57,347 nucleotides of DNA from Polyangiaceae bacterium (GCA_023150915.1 JAKLKA010000034.1:1-57347), one strand, 5' to 3'; positions 34,091-43,454 are shown, counted from the stretch's first letter. Notes: generated by a model from the letters alone, not told the origin. Program-made: numbers and translations.

Positions 34091-35158
34091 ATGCGGCGGC
34101 ACCTCATCCTCGCCTGCGCGTTGGTCCTGACGGCCTGCCCCGAACGACCGAACGGGGCGGCTCCCGATGCGACGCCGGTGGCGAGCTCCACGGTCGCGCC
34201 TGCACCCGCCGCGCCTTCCCTCACCCCGGTGGCGCCGGCGCCGAGCGGTCCCACTCACTTCGCGGTCAGCGCGGCGCCCGCGCCCAACACCGCGTGCAAG
34301 CCGCTCCCCAAGGGCGGCCCGCGAACCGCGAGCGCGCTCGCCGGCGCGCTGCGCCGGCTGTCGTGCGAGCCTGCGCTCTTCATGCTGAGCAGCGCTGCGC
34401 TGAAGAAAGAGCTCGCCTTGCCCGAAGACCACAAGGTCGAGCTCAGCGGCCCGAGCACGGTGAGCCTCGAGTTCCCCAAGGGTCGCGCGGCGGATCTCGC
34501 GGCCGCGATGGGCGTCCCGGCGCCCGTGGCGGCGCGTTCGAAGACGGGCGCGTGGAGCTGGCGCATCTGGAACCTGGCGGCAGGCAAAGGCGGGAAGCTC
34601 GACCTCTGGGGGCCGGGCGCGCCGATCATTGGCGTGGACGTCGACGGGGCAGTCGGCGACGCCATCGAGCGCGTGCCCCTTGGTGACACGAAGCTCGAGG
34701 GCTTCGCGAGCGTGACGATGCCCGAGGCCGCGCTGCCCGTCCGAGACGACGCGCCCGCCGTCGCCATGCTGCTCGCGGGGCTCGAGCGCCTGGCTCAGGA
34801 CAAGAGCCAAGTCGCGCGCGATCCAAAAGAGGCTGCGCGCTTCGCCGGCCTCGACGACGAGCGCTTCCGTGTGTCCCGGCGATCGATACACGGCGCAACC
34901 GTCGTAAGCGGACTGGATTTGTGGACCGCGCGCACGCGCATCGCAGCCGGCGCCGTGATCCAGGGCCTCGGGCTCTCGGGCAAGATCGAGCACAGCCGCG
35001 CGCGCGACTCGGACGAGCACCTACTCTTCGCGGGCTCGGGCAGCGAGCACGGCTGGCGTGGGCTCAAGCTGACGCTACGCTTCGCCGCGCGCAACGGGGC
35101 CGCGGCGCCCGACCCCTACGGCGGACACGTGCTGTCGGGTGTGACCGTGATGCCGTGA
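34091..35158 (+). CDS. Lipoprotein of unknown function
   Basis: A 355-residue protein with a textbook lipobox LTAC (C16) and a Pro/Ala/Ser linker to ~residue 60. A globular domain follows with a Cys pair (TACKPLP, LSCEP) and no recognised motif; strands such as TVSLEFPKG, GAWSWRIWNLAAG, APIIGVDVDGAV suggest alpha/beta structure. Convergent with the next gene (13-nt gap). Confidence 0.75.
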   Translation: MRRHLILACALVLTACPERPNGAAPDATPVASSTVAPAPAAPSLTPVAPAPSGPTHFAVSAAPAPNTACKPLPKGGPRTASALAGALRRLSCEPALFMLSSAALKKELALPEDHKVELSGPSTVSLEFPKGRAADLAAAMGVPAPVAARSKTGAWSWRIWNLAAGKGGKLDLWGPGAPIIGVDVDGAVGDAIERVPLGDTKLEGFASVTMPEAALPVRDDAPAVAMLLAGLERLAQDKSQVARDPKEAARFAGLDDERFRVSRRSIHGATVVSGLDLWTARTRIAAGAVIQGLGLSGKIEHSRARDSDEHLLFAGSGSEHGWRGLKLTLRFAARNGAAAPDPYGGHVLSGVTVMP

Positions 35159-35171
35159 GTCGTCGGCTTGT

Positions 35172-35528
35172 TCAGTCGCAGCCCTCGGCGACGGGGCTGG
35201 GCGCGGCCGAGCAAGAGCGTCGATCGATGAACTGGCAGCAGTGCGGCGCGTGGCCTGGGCAATCTGCCCACACGAACAGCAACGCAGAGAGCACCAGGGT
35301 TCCGCCTCCCACGACCATCGCGGGCGTGCCGGGGTGGGTCACGTCCGCGACGTCTTCCTCGGGGACCGCGACCTTGCGATCGCCGGTGCTTTGCACCCAG
35401 AGATGGCCGGCGTGGCGCCCGAGCAGCTTCCCTTGGACCTCGTCGCCCCGCTTGCGCGTCACGGTCGCGTTCGTCCCGCACCCCGCGAGCACGAGACCCA
35501 ACGCCGCCGCCCTGACGACCGCACCCAT
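35172..35528 (-). CDS. Small lipoprotein with one C-terminal membrane helix
   Basis: A 118-residue protein from ATG 35528 (an upstream in-frame ATG at 35546 would add six residues). Lipobox LAGC (C17), then a beta-rich segment (GDEVQGKLLGRHAGHLWVQSTGDRKVAVPEEDVADV) resembling small SH3-like or PRC-barrel-like modules of myxobacterial lipoproteins, then a hydrophobic helix and a Cys-rich end (CPGHAPHCCQFIDRRSC). Confidence 0.72.
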   Translation of the reverse strand: MGAVVRAAALGLVLAGCGTNATVTRKRGDEVQGKLLGRHAGHLWVQSTGDRKVAVPEEDVADVTHPGTPAMVVGGGTLVLSALLFVWADCPGHAPHCCQFIDRRSCSAAPSPVAEGCD

Positions 35529-35573
35529 CCCGATCCAGTGTCCCACGCGCGTCGGCTGTCGCCAACCTCGGGA

Positions 35574-36236
35574 TCAGCGCCGCGCCGCCGGCACTGCCAC
35601 GGGCGTGACCGCCTTCGTCGCGACATCGAGATCGAATACCGTGGGCGCGCGCTCGCACTCCCACGTGGTCACGTTCGAAAACCAGGTGTCCCCGACCTGC
35701 CACGCGCCACCGTCTTCGTGGATGTGGCCGAACAGGTGGAGCCGGGGTTTCACCGCTGCGACGCGAGCCAAGAGATCTGCGCAGCCCTCGCGGCGCGCGG
35801 TCGCCGTGAGGTCGCCGATGCCGCTCGGCGGACCGTGGGTCACGAGCACGTCCAGGCTCTCGGGCATCCGCGCCCACTTCTCGGCCAGGGCCTGGCCCCG
35901 CGGAAGGTTGAAGGCCCAGCTGCAGAACTCGGGCTGCCAGGGGCTCCCCCAGAAGCGCACGCCGCCGATCTTTAGCGCCTCGTCTTCGAGGTAGTCGACG
36001 CCCTTCGCGACGAGGCAGAGCGCCGCGGGGCGGTCCCGCACGAAAGCCCAGTCGTGGTTCCCCGCGATGACGACCTTGTGCCGATGTGGCAGCTCGGCGA
36101 TCCAGTCGAGCGCGATGGCCAGCTCGCGAACGTGGCCGCTCTGGCAGAGGTCGCCGGCGTGAACGAAGACGTCACCGTCGGGCACGCGAAGCTCGCGATG
36201 GTAGAGGTGTGTGTCGGCAACAGCGACGATCCGCAT
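35574..36236 (-). CDS. Calcineurin-like metallophosphoesterase
   Basis: A 220-residue cytoplasmic enzyme with all five metal-binding motifs in order: D8-T-H10, G28-D29, G59-N-H61-D62, VTHGPP and GHIHE. The short, cap-less form resembles bacterial enzymes acting on cyclic nucleotides or phosphodiesters. Thirteen nucleotides upstream lies the stop of the DUF1345 gene, so the two are probably co-transcribed. Confidence 0.92.
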   Translation of the reverse strand: MRIVAVADTHLYHRELRVPDGDVFVHAGDLCQSGHVRELAIALDWIAELPHRHKVVIAGNHDWAFVRDRPAALCLVAKGVDYLEDEALKIGGVRFWGSPWQPEFCSWAFNLPRGQALAEKWARMPESLDVLVTHGPPSGIGDLTATARREGCADLLARVAAVKPRLHLFGHIHEDGGAWQVGDTWFSNVTTWECERAPTVFDLDVATKAVTPVAVPAARR

Positions 36237-36249
36237 CCGTGGGTCTTCC

Positions 36250-36954
36250 TCAGTGCGAGCCGGCCAAGAGCGAGAACATCAAGTTCAGCGCCAGCGCCAG
36301 GATGGTCGTGTTGTAGACGAACGAGAGCAGGGCGTGCCCCAAGGCGGTGCGGCGAATGCGCGAGCTCTGGATGGTGACGTCCGACACCTGAAAGGCCATG
36401 CCCAGCGTGAACGAGAAGTAGGCGAAATCGATCTCGGACGGAGGGCGCCCGCCAGGGAACACCAGACCTTGAGCCAGCCCGTGCCGGTAATAGAGGTGCG
36501 CGTAGCGCAGCGTGTACGCGGTGTGAGTCACCAGCCAAGAGAGCGCCACGGCGAGCAGCGCCAGCACGGTCCACAGTGGAGCTTCTTGCGGCGAAAAGCG
36601 CCGAGCCTCGCGCAGCACCACGGCGCCGGCGAACAGGCTGAATGCGCTCGACGCAAGCGCGATCAGGAACACCAACATCCGGCCGGGGTCTTCGGCGGCA
36701 GCGTGCTCGGCAGTCGCCGTCGAGTCACGCCGCAAGATCCCCCACCAGTTGACGCCCACCAGGGTCGCGGCCGCGACGTCCCACCCGACCACCGCGCGGA
36801 TCCCCACAGCAACGTGACTGGGCGCGAGGAGGGTCGCCACCACCCCGAGCGTGACGGCGAGCACGAGCCGCCCGATGGCGCTGCGCGGATCCCAGAGGGG
36901 CTGCGGGCGCTGCGACGGTGGTGCGCTCGAGAAGGGGGGGTCGTCGTCCACCAA
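36250..36954 (-). CDS. DUF1345 membrane protein
   Basis: A 234-residue protein with about five helices. The DUF1345 signature is clear in the C-terminal third: YRHGLAQGLVFPGGRPPSEIDFAYFSFTLGMAFQVSDVTIQS, then HALLSFVYNTTILALALN. Function of the family is unknown. First gene of a likely pair with the metallophosphoesterase. Confidence 0.88.
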   Translation of the reverse strand: MVDDDPPFSSAPPSQRPQPLWDPRSAIGRLVLAVTLGVVATLLAPSHVAVGIRAVVGWDVAAATLVGVNWWGILRRDSTATAEHAAAEDPGRMLVFLIALASSAFSLFAGAVVLREARRFSPQEAPLWTVLALLAVALSWLVTHTAYTLRYAHLYYRHGLAQGLVFPGGRPPSEIDFAYFSFTLGMAFQVSDVTIQSSRIRRTALGHALLSFVYNTTILALALNLMFSLLAGSH

Positions 36955-37025
36955 TCACCGTGGGAAAAGCCCGAATGAGAGTGGCACGTCGCACGCGACG
37001 GCACAACGACCCCGCGTGAGCGCGG

Positions 37026-39143
37026 CTACTTCGCGCCGCGCTCGAACGGGCCGAGCGCCAGCGCCAGCATGCGCGCGCTCGGTCGCCGCTCTGGGCTCGC
37101 ACAGAGCGCGGCCAGCACCAGCTCGCGCACCGGCTCGGGGATCGCGTCGCCGTCGATCGCTGGCACCGGCGGCACCGGCACCCCTGCCATGGCCAAGAGC
37201 GCGGGCGGGCGCTCGAACGGATGCTTGCCGCAGAGCAGCTCGAAGGCGATCAGGCCGAAGGCATACACGTCCGACGCCATGTCGGCGCCGTGACCGCGGC
37301 CGAGCTCGGGGGCCATGTAGAGGGGCGTTCCGATCAGCGCCCCCGCCCGGGTCAGCGGCTCGTCTCGCTCACTACCGTGACCGGGGGAACGCTGGGCGAG
37401 CTTCAGGGTCTCACGCCGGGCGTGTGCCGAAGCATCCAGGGTCACGTCGAGCGGCGCGCTCTGCTCCCGGGCGATGCCAAAGTCAGCCAGCCTGGGGGTT
37501 TTGCGCTCGTCCAGCAAGACGTTCGCGGGCTTCAGATCCCGGTGAACGATGGATGCCGAATGCAGGGCTTCGAGCCCGCGAGCGAGACCCGCGAGCACGG
37601 GCAGCGCCCAGGGGACGTCGCCGAAGCGGTGTCGCTGGTCCTCGAGGCTGCCGCCCCGCACGATCTCCATCACCAGAAACGGAACGCCGCTCGGAAGCAA
37701 GTCGATGTCGACGATGCCCACCACGTTCGGGTGGTGCAACCGCGCTGCGATCTCGGCCTCTCGAGCGAAGCGCGCCAGGCTCGCGGGGCCTGCGTCGGTG
37801 GACATCACCTTGAGCGCCAGACGCTCGCCGTCCGAGCTTCGTTCGACTTCGTAGACGGCGCCCATTGCCCCCGCACCCAGCTGGCGAACGACCTCATACC
37901 GTCCGAGGGTGGCACCCGACGACAGCTCGGTCACCGCAACATTCGGCGCCCCATCGCCACGCAAGAGCGCGCGACCGAGCTCGCGCGAGCGTTGCCCGAT
38001 CTGGTGCCGCAACTCGCCCGAGAGCCCTTGGATCTGGCGCTGCTTGCCCTCTAGCTCCTCCACCCGCCGTTCCAGCTCGACGTTGCTGCGCTCGAGGGCC
38101 AGGCTGCGCTCGTCGAACCGCAGCTGGGCGATGGACGCCAGCGCCGCCGCGAACAGCAAGAGGCCAATCGGCGCCGTGTTGAACTCGAAGTGGAACGGGA
38201 GACCGAGGCCCCAGAACAGGTCGGGGGCTGCGAACAGCAGCAGCGCCACCATTCCGACCAAGAAGCGTCGCGCCGAGCGTTCACCGGACCGCGCGCGCGG
38301 AAGCACGTGCACCGCCCCCAGCGGAAGCAGCGTGAGCGCGAAGACTTGTGATGCGACGAAGCTGGTGCGAATGCCCGCAATCCGCGCCACGTCCAGAAGC
38401 ACGGCGAACGCGGCCACCGCCAGCGTGAGCCACGACGCCCAGGCGAAGAGCCGGCGCTTCGTGTCGCCGAAGACAGCAACGATGTAGCGCCCCAGCGCGA
38501 CCGAATACACGAACGCGAACAGGTCCCGAAGCCAGCTGACCGGCATCGGGTAGACCAGCAAGAGGTTGCGAAAACCAGGGCTCTGCGCCAGGCACACCCA
38601 GCCGGTGGTCAAGAGGAAGAGCGAGAGCCAGCCAAAGGCTGCACGGCCGCGACGAACGGCCACGGACACCCCGGCGAAAAGGGCGCCGAGCAAGAGCGCG
38701 CAGCCCACTGCAAACTGCACGATGTCGAGCAAAAGCCAGCGTGTCACCAGCTCTCGTTGACACCCGATCAGCACGCGCCCCTGCGGGCGATCGACCCGGC
38801 CCTCGAGGGTGAGACGCACGCTGACAGGGGTTCCGGCGGGTAGCGGCAACAAACCATAGGGGCGGCGCCTCACGGCCACGGGCAGGCCCGCCAGCTCGGC
38901 CCGGCTCAGGGCGGTGGCGTTGGTGAGCAGCACCGCCGGATCGGCGCACGGCTCGCGGCCAGAGGACTCGAACCAGACTTCGACGACCCGATTGGCGCGC
39001 GCACCGACGATCTTCGACATCGAGTCCGCCGTCCGGGTCTCGCCGCCGTCCACGCGGTACGAGAGCTCGCGAACCTCTGCGCTCGGGTTCGCCGACGCAC
39101 AGCCAGCGATTGAGAGAAGCGCAACGATCAGCCAAGCCCTCAT
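37026..39143 (-). CDS. Receptor-type Ser/Thr kinase with multi-span sensor
   Basis: A 705-residue protein. An N-terminal signal/lipobox-like segment (LLSIAGC, C15) is followed by a ~110-residue exported domain, seven hydrophobic helices (~130-350) arranged as in 7TMR-DISM receptors, and a coiled coil (SLALERSNVELERRVEELEGKQRQIQGL). A complete kinase then begins at ~410: QLGAGAMGAVYEV, LALKVMS, IVHRDLKPANVLL, LADFGIA, GTPLYMAPE. In most bacteria this sensor type feeds histidine kinases or cyclases; here it is joined to a Ser/Thr kinase through the coiled coil, which probably transmits the signal. Catalytic residues are intact. Confidence 0.92.
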   Translation of the reverse strand: MRAWLIVALLSIAGCASANPSAEVRELSYRVDGGETRTADSMSKIVGARANRVVEVWFESSGREPCADPAVLLTNATALSRAELAGLPVAVRRRPYGLLPLPAGTPVSVRLTLEGRVDRPQGRVLIGCQRELVTRWLLLDIVQFAVGCALLLGALFAGVSVAVRRGRAAFGWLSLFLLTTGWVCLAQSPGFRNLLLVYPMPVSWLRDLFAFVYSVALGRYIVAVFGDTKRRLFAWASWLTLAVAAFAVLLDVARIAGIRTSFVASQVFALTLLPLGAVHVLPRARSGERSARRFLVGMVALLLFAAPDLFWGLGLPFHFEFNTAPIGLLLFAAALASIAQLRFDERSLALERSNVELERRVEELEGKQRQIQGLSGELRHQIGQRSRELGRALLRGDGAPNVAVTELSSGATLGRYEVVRQLGAGAMGAVYEVERSSDGERLALKVMSTDAGPASLARFAREAEIAARLHHPNVVGIVDIDLLPSGVPFLVMEIVRGGSLEDQRHRFGDVPWALPVLAGLARGLEALHSASIVHRDLKPANVLLDERKTPRLADFGIAREQSAPLDVTLDASAHARRETLKLAQRSPGHGSERDEPLTRAGALIGTPLYMAPELGRGHGADMASDVYAFGLIAFELLCGKHPFERPPALLAMAGVPVPPVPAIDGDAIPEPVRELVLAALCASPERRPSARMLALALGPFERGAK

Positions 39144-39253
39144 GCGCGGGGTCGAGGGTAGTCCGAATCACGGGCCACCGCAGCCATGGCGAAAGGCGTC
39201 GAGGCGCAGGTGCAGCGCCCTTCTCGACCCCGGCCGGTGTAGCGTACCGCCCC

Positions 39254-40177
39254 ATGCCAAACGGCCGCCATCTGCTGATCACCAGCTCGACCTACGCTTA
39301 TCTGGAGCCGCGCTTTCTGGCAGCGGGTGATTTCGAGCGCGGGGAGGTCGTGCGCAAGGCCTTCCCCGACGGGGAGTGCTATCGGCGGCTCGCCTGCGAC
39401 GTGTGGGGTCGCGACGTGGTGCTGCTGGGCGGCACGCCGACCGACCTCGACTGGCTCGAGGTCTATGACCTTGGCTGCGCCATCTCGCGCGCGGGGGCGC
39501 GCTCACTGTCGATCGTGATGCCCTACTTCGGCTACTCGACGATGGAGCGCGCCGTGCTTCCCGGCGAGGTGGTCACGGCCAAGACCCGCGCCCGCTTGAT
39601 CTCGGCCATCCCGCCCTGCGAGGCGGGCACGCGCGTGTTCCTGTTCGACCTGCACACCGACGGCATCGAGTTCTACTTCGGCGATGCGCACGTCACGCAC
39701 CACGTCTACGGCGCGCCGCTGGTGACTCAGGCCGTCGAGACGGCGCTGCAAGGCCGCGACTACGTGCTGGGCGCCACCGACGCGGGTCGCGCCAAGTGGG
39801 TGCAGAGCCTGGCGCACACCTTGGATGTGGAGCCCGCCTTCGTCTACAAGCGCCGTGACTCGGCCTCGGGCAACCTGGCGGTCACGGGCGTGAACGCCGA
39901 CGTGCGCGGGCGTGAGGTGATGATCTACGACGACATGATCCGTACGGGTGGCTCGCTGCTTCAGGCCGCGCGCGCCTACCTCGAGGCCGGCGCGACGCGC
40001 GTGCACGCCATCGCCAGCCACCTGGTCTTGCCCGGCGACTCTCTGGACAAGTTGCGCGCCTCGGGCGAGCTGGACATCATCACCGGCACCGACTCGCACC
40101 CGTCGAGCCAGAAGCTGCCGGGGGACTGCGTGGTTTCGGTGGCAGAGCTTCTGGTCAGCGCCGTGGGGCGCTCTTGA
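39254..40177 (+). CDS. PRPP-synthetase-like phosphoribosyltransferase-fold protein
   Basis: A 307-residue member of the ribose-phosphate pyrophosphokinase family. The PRPP loop VMIYDDMIRTGGS (222-234), the ribose/Mg motif FDLHTDGIEFYF (131-142) and the catalytic-loop Lys-Arg (VYKRRDS, 198-203) are present. The ATP-adenine motif PYFGYxRQDR is changed to PYFGYSTMER (residues 91-100), losing the Arg-Gln-Asp triplet, so nucleotide use may differ. Start ATG 39254; an in-frame upstream extension has no support. Confidence 0.88.
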   Translation: MPNGRHLLITSSTYAYLEPRFLAAGDFERGEVVRKAFPDGECYRRLACDVWGRDVVLLGGTPTDLDWLEVYDLGCAISRAGARSLSIVMPYFGYSTMERAVLPGEVVTAKTRARLISAIPPCEAGTRVFLFDLHTDGIEFYFGDAHVTHHVYGAPLVTQAVETALQGRDYVLGATDAGRAKWVQSLAHTLDVEPAFVYKRRDSASGNLAVTGVNADVRGREVMIYDDMIRTGGSLLQAARAYLEAGATRVHAIASHLVLPGDSLDKLRASGELDIITGTDSHPSSQKLPGDCVVSVAELLVSAVGRS

Positions 40178-40202
40178 GCAGGCCGCCTGAGCCGCCCGCG
40201 AC

Positions 40203-41402
40203 TCAGCCGTGGCTCATCAGCGCGACCATCAGCGTGTCGTTGGTGCCGTCCATGATGGTCAAGAGGTGCGCGTCGCGCATGTACTTCTCGAGCTTGTAGT
40301 CCTTGGTGATGCCGTAGCCGCCGAGGATCTGGACCATCTCGGCGGTGTGCTTCACGGCAAGCCGAGTCGCCAGGATCTTCGCGGTCACGCTGGTCTTCAT
40401 GTCCCCCGGAAAGCTGGTGGTCGCGTGCCAGCTGCCTTTCCACAAGAGCGCGCGGCACGACTCGATCGCCGCCTGGATCTCGAACAGCTTCTTGGCCACG
40501 AGCTGGTGCTTCACGATGGGCTGCCCCCACTGCACGCGCTCGCGGGCATAGGCCAGCGCCTCTTCGTAGGCGGCACGCATCAGCCCGACGGCAAGGTACC
40601 CGGTCGCGAGGTTCCCAACGGTCATGATCGCGTGGTGCAGCATCGGGTACATGTCGCTCGGCGCGAAGATCATCTGGTCGTCGGGCAACGCGGCAGCATC
40701 GAAGGCAATCGCAGCCTGGTTCAGCGCCCTCAGACCCAGCCGATCTTCCGCCGGGCCGCGCGTGACCCCGGCAGCGGTCCCGTCGATTACGAACAAACCC
40801 GAGCCGCGCAGGCCCTTGGCTGCATCCACGCAGGCGAAGACGGCCAGCGCCCAGGCCACGCCACCGTTGGAAACGAAGGCCGACTTCGCACCGTTCAGCT
40901 CGTACACGCTGCCGTGCAGGGTCGCGGTGGTTGCGTGATGAACGCGCAGATCGTCGTAGTTCTTTCCGTCAGAGCCGATCTGCGGCTCGCTGCTGCCCCA
41001 GCCGGTGATCTTGGACCCGGTGACGTCCTCGCAGAACGGGGTCACGTACTTGTCGACCAGGCGCCGGCTCTGCGGCGCAAGAAACATGATCAGGGCCGGG
41101 ACCACCGAACCCGCGACCAGGCTCGCGGTGAAACCCACGCCGTAGCGGGCGAGCTCTTCCCACACCAGGCCGACGGTCTGCGGGTCGAGGCCGAGGCCGC
41201 CAACCCGCTCGGGAAGCGTCATCCGGTTGAACCCGAGCTGGAAGGCACCGGACATGGCCTTCCGGTACTCGGCGCTCGAGAACGCCAGCTCGGCCGGCAT
41301 TCGGTCGACGGCCAACTCTGCCGGCTCGAGCACGCTGCGTCCAAAGTCACGCGCCATGCCGACGATGCGCGTCTGTGTCTCCGAAAGCGCGAAATCGATC
41401 AT
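40203..41402 (-). CDS. Acyl-CoA dehydrogenase family protein
   Basis: A 399-residue FAD enzyme: N-terminal helical domain (MIDFALSETQTRIVGMARDFG), middle beta domain with ITGWGSSEPQIGSD and KSAFVSNGG, C-terminal helices with RVQWGQPIVKHQLVAKKLFEIQ and ILGGYGITKDYKLEKYMRDA. The catalytic-base position near the C-terminus reads MDGTND (D385) where short/medium-chain enzymes have EGTNE. Starts 9 nt after the stop of the acetoacetate-decarboxylase-like gene, so the two form an operon. Confidence 0.92.
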   Translation of the reverse strand: MIDFALSETQTRIVGMARDFGRSVLEPAELAVDRMPAELAFSSAEYRKAMSGAFQLGFNRMTLPERVGGLGLDPQTVGLVWEELARYGVGFTASLVAGSVVPALIMFLAPQSRRLVDKYVTPFCEDVTGSKITGWGSSEPQIGSDGKNYDDLRVHHATTATLHGSVYELNGAKSAFVSNGGVAWALAVFACVDAAKGLRGSGLFVIDGTAAGVTRGPAEDRLGLRALNQAAIAFDAAALPDDQMIFAPSDMYPMLHHAIMTVGNLATGYLAVGLMRAAYEEALAYARERVQWGQPIVKHQLVAKKLFEIQAAIESCRALLWKGSWHATTSFPGDMKTSVTAKILATRLAVKHTAEMVQILGGYGITKDYKLEKYMRDAHLLTIMDGTNDTLMVALMSHG

Positions 41403-41411
41403 GGGCGTGGC

Positions 41412-42176
41412 CTACCCCGAGAAGAAGTCGGTCATCTTGAAGTAGTGCGGCAAGAAGCTGCCGGCGTCGACCTCGGCCAGGATCTTCCCGGGCAGCATGC
41501 GATTGTGGCTGTCGATCTGGAATGCCATCAGCACCGAAGCGTTCTGGAGGTCGGCCCAGGGGTCGGCCTGAGACGCCGTGAGCTTCAGCTCCGCAGTGCC
41601 GAGCGCGATGGACTTGGGTCGGATCTCGGTCCGTTGCTCGGCCAGAAGCACTGGCCCGTCGAAGCCCGGCTCGAGATCGATGCGTGGCGACGCTTTGAAC
41701 AGGTACGTCGGACCCATCGGGGGAAGCGCGTCCAGGGTCCCGACCTTCTTCATGCTGATCTCGACGAAGCGAACGCCCAGGCGCTCCACCCAGCCGTGGG
41801 CGCCTTCGGCATTCGACTCGAAGTGGATGCGCGCCGCTTTCTTCGGGAAACCGAAGATGTCTCGCCCGTTGTGCAGCCGGTTCGGCTCGCTGTCGATCGG
41901 CATCGACAGGCAGTAGGACCCGGGCGTGCCCTGGTACTTGCAGCGCACGAACAAGCCCGCCTCGCGGTAGCCGGGCCCGAGGTTGGTTGCGCCGTACTCG
42001 GCGATGAAGATCAATCCGCCGGGCAGGTCGGCCTGCTCCAGGGGCGGCGGCAAGAGCGCGCGCGTCTGCTCGTCGCCTGCCGTGAACATGACCCCGAGCA
42101 TTTTCGCATCGGGGAACTCGCGAACCTTCAGCGCGTAGTACCGGTCGAGCTCGGATTGGGTCTGGACGAATCCCAC
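41412..42176 (-). CDS. Acetoacetate decarboxylase family protein
   Basis: A 254-residue protein from GTG 42176 with GGAGG 11 nt upstream. It has the ADC-like beta-cone features: MLGVMFTAGDEQTRALLPPPLEQ, YREAGLFVRCKYQGTPGSYCLSMPID, NRLHNGRDIFGFPKKAARIHFE. The GRDIFGFPKK segment carries the Lys region used for Schiff-base chemistry in true acetoacetate decarboxylases; many homologues act on other beta-keto or aldol substrates. First gene of the pair with the acyl-CoA dehydrogenase, which suggests a branched or unusual acyl degradation step. Confidence 0.85.
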   Translation of the reverse strand: MGFVQTQSELDRYYALKVREFPDAKMLGVMFTAGDEQTRALLPPPLEQADLPGGLIFIAEYGATNLGPGYREAGLFVRCKYQGTPGSYCLSMPIDSEPNRLHNGRDIFGFPKKAARIHFESNAEGAHGWVERLGVRFVEISMKKVGTLDALPPMGPTYLFKASPRIDLEPGFDGPVLLAEQRTEIRPKSIALGTAELKLTASQADPWADLQNASVLMAFQIDSHNRMLPGKILAEVDAGSFLPHYFKMTDFFSG

Positions 42177-42271
42177 AGTGGTTGGCCTCCGGCCCCCCCC
42201 GAGCAAAGTCCGTGGCAGGTTACTCTCGCCCGACCCCGCCGTCGACGCAGTTGAGCCGGGCCGACGACCGG

Positions 42272-43315
42272 TCATCGCCCGAGATAGAGCCCCCGATCGG
42301 AGCGCTCGCCACCCTCTTTCTCGGCGCCGCGATCGCCGTTGATGGGCTTGTCGTGCCAGAACTCCCAGTGGCGCTGGCCGTAGTGCCACGACCCCATCGA
42401 GAGCCGGGTATCCGTGACGCGGACCACGCCGAAGCTCCACTGCTCGTGCTTGGTCGACCCCACGTTGTAGACGTCGATTCCTTCCCATCGGTATCGACCC
42501 GAGCCGTGGTAGTGGCCGTGGAACAACGCGATCACGTTGTAGCCGAACACCACGCGCGCCAGATCGGCCGAGTAGCGCCCGTCCCCGAACCAGTTGCCGG
42601 TCGAGTACGGGCCGCGCAGTGGAAAGTGGAAGTACACGACGACCGGGCGCTCCTTGCCCACTGCGGACAAGTTCCGCTCCAGGAAGGACAGCCCCGCTTC
42701 GTCCGGGGCTTCGCCCAGGCACACCACCCGCAGGTCGTCCCAGTCGAAGGCGTAGCGCGTGCCGCCGTGGCGCTCGCGGATCCGGTCGAGGGTGAACCAG
42801 CTGTGGTGCTTGTCGTGGTTGCCGTAGGTCTCGAACACCGGCCAGCGAAGCTGCCCATCGCCACCGCGCAGGCCGTACCAGCGGACGAAGTGGCTCCATT
42901 GCCAGGGCTCGCCGTTCTCGGTCAGGTCCCCGGCGATCAGCACTCCGCGGGGGGTGCCGATGGTGCCGCCGATCGGAGCCGGGAAAGGCTGCCCGGGCAA
43001 CGCATTCATGGCGTCGATCTGGCGCGCGTTGTTCCGGTCGCTCTCGGCGGGCTCCTTGACGGGGTCACGCGCCCCGCCGTCACCGCCCCTCTCGGAAGCC
43101 TCGAACCCGACGTGGGTGTCGGCGGCCACCATGAAGGTGACGTCGAGACCGCCTCGCCGGCGAGAGTGCGTGACGATCGGTGGGGCAGCAGCACTGGGTT
43201 CAGCTCCAAGCGCGCGCCGCGGCGCGCTCGACCGCGAACGCGCGAACAGCGCCACCGCAGCCACGACCACCACCGCGGCAGCGGCGACGCCGGCTGGACG
43301 GAGCAATCGCTTCAC
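42272..43315 (-). CDS. Membrane-anchored metallophosphoesterase
   Basis: A 347-residue protein from GTG 43315 (TTG 43351 is an alternative). N-terminal signal anchor (VAAAAVVVVAAVALFA), then a calcineurin-like domain: AADTHVGF, LIAGDLTENGEPWQW, TYGNHDKHH, VYFHFPLRGPYS, FHGHYHGSG. All metal motifs are present. The domain is close to cap-less exported phosphoesterases. Substrate unknown. Confidence 0.88.
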   Translation of the reverse strand: MKRLLRPAGVAAAAVVVVAAVALFARSRSSAPRRALGAEPSAAAPPIVTHSRRRGGLDVTFMVAADTHVGFEASERGGDGGARDPVKEPAESDRNNARQIDAMNALPGQPFPAPIGGTIGTPRGVLIAGDLTENGEPWQWSHFVRWYGLRGGDGQLRWPVFETYGNHDKHHSWFTLDRIRERHGGTRYAFDWDDLRVVCLGEAPDEAGLSFLERNLSAVGKERPVVVYFHFPLRGPYSTGNWFGDGRYSADLARVVFGYNVIALFHGHYHGSGRYRWEGIDVYNVGSTKHEQWSFGVVRVTDTRLSMGSWHYGQRHWEFWHDKPINGDRGAEKEGGERSDRGLYLGR

Positions 43316-43454
43316 GGAAGGGAGGATGGTCCCCGAAGGCGCTGCCGGCAACCGGCCTTCGCCCTCGCGCGTTCATCGCGTTCCCTATGGGCGCGAGTTG
43401 TTCTAGCCTCTGACCGCCCGCCGCGAGGCGCGCGCGAGACAAGGGGACTTTGAC

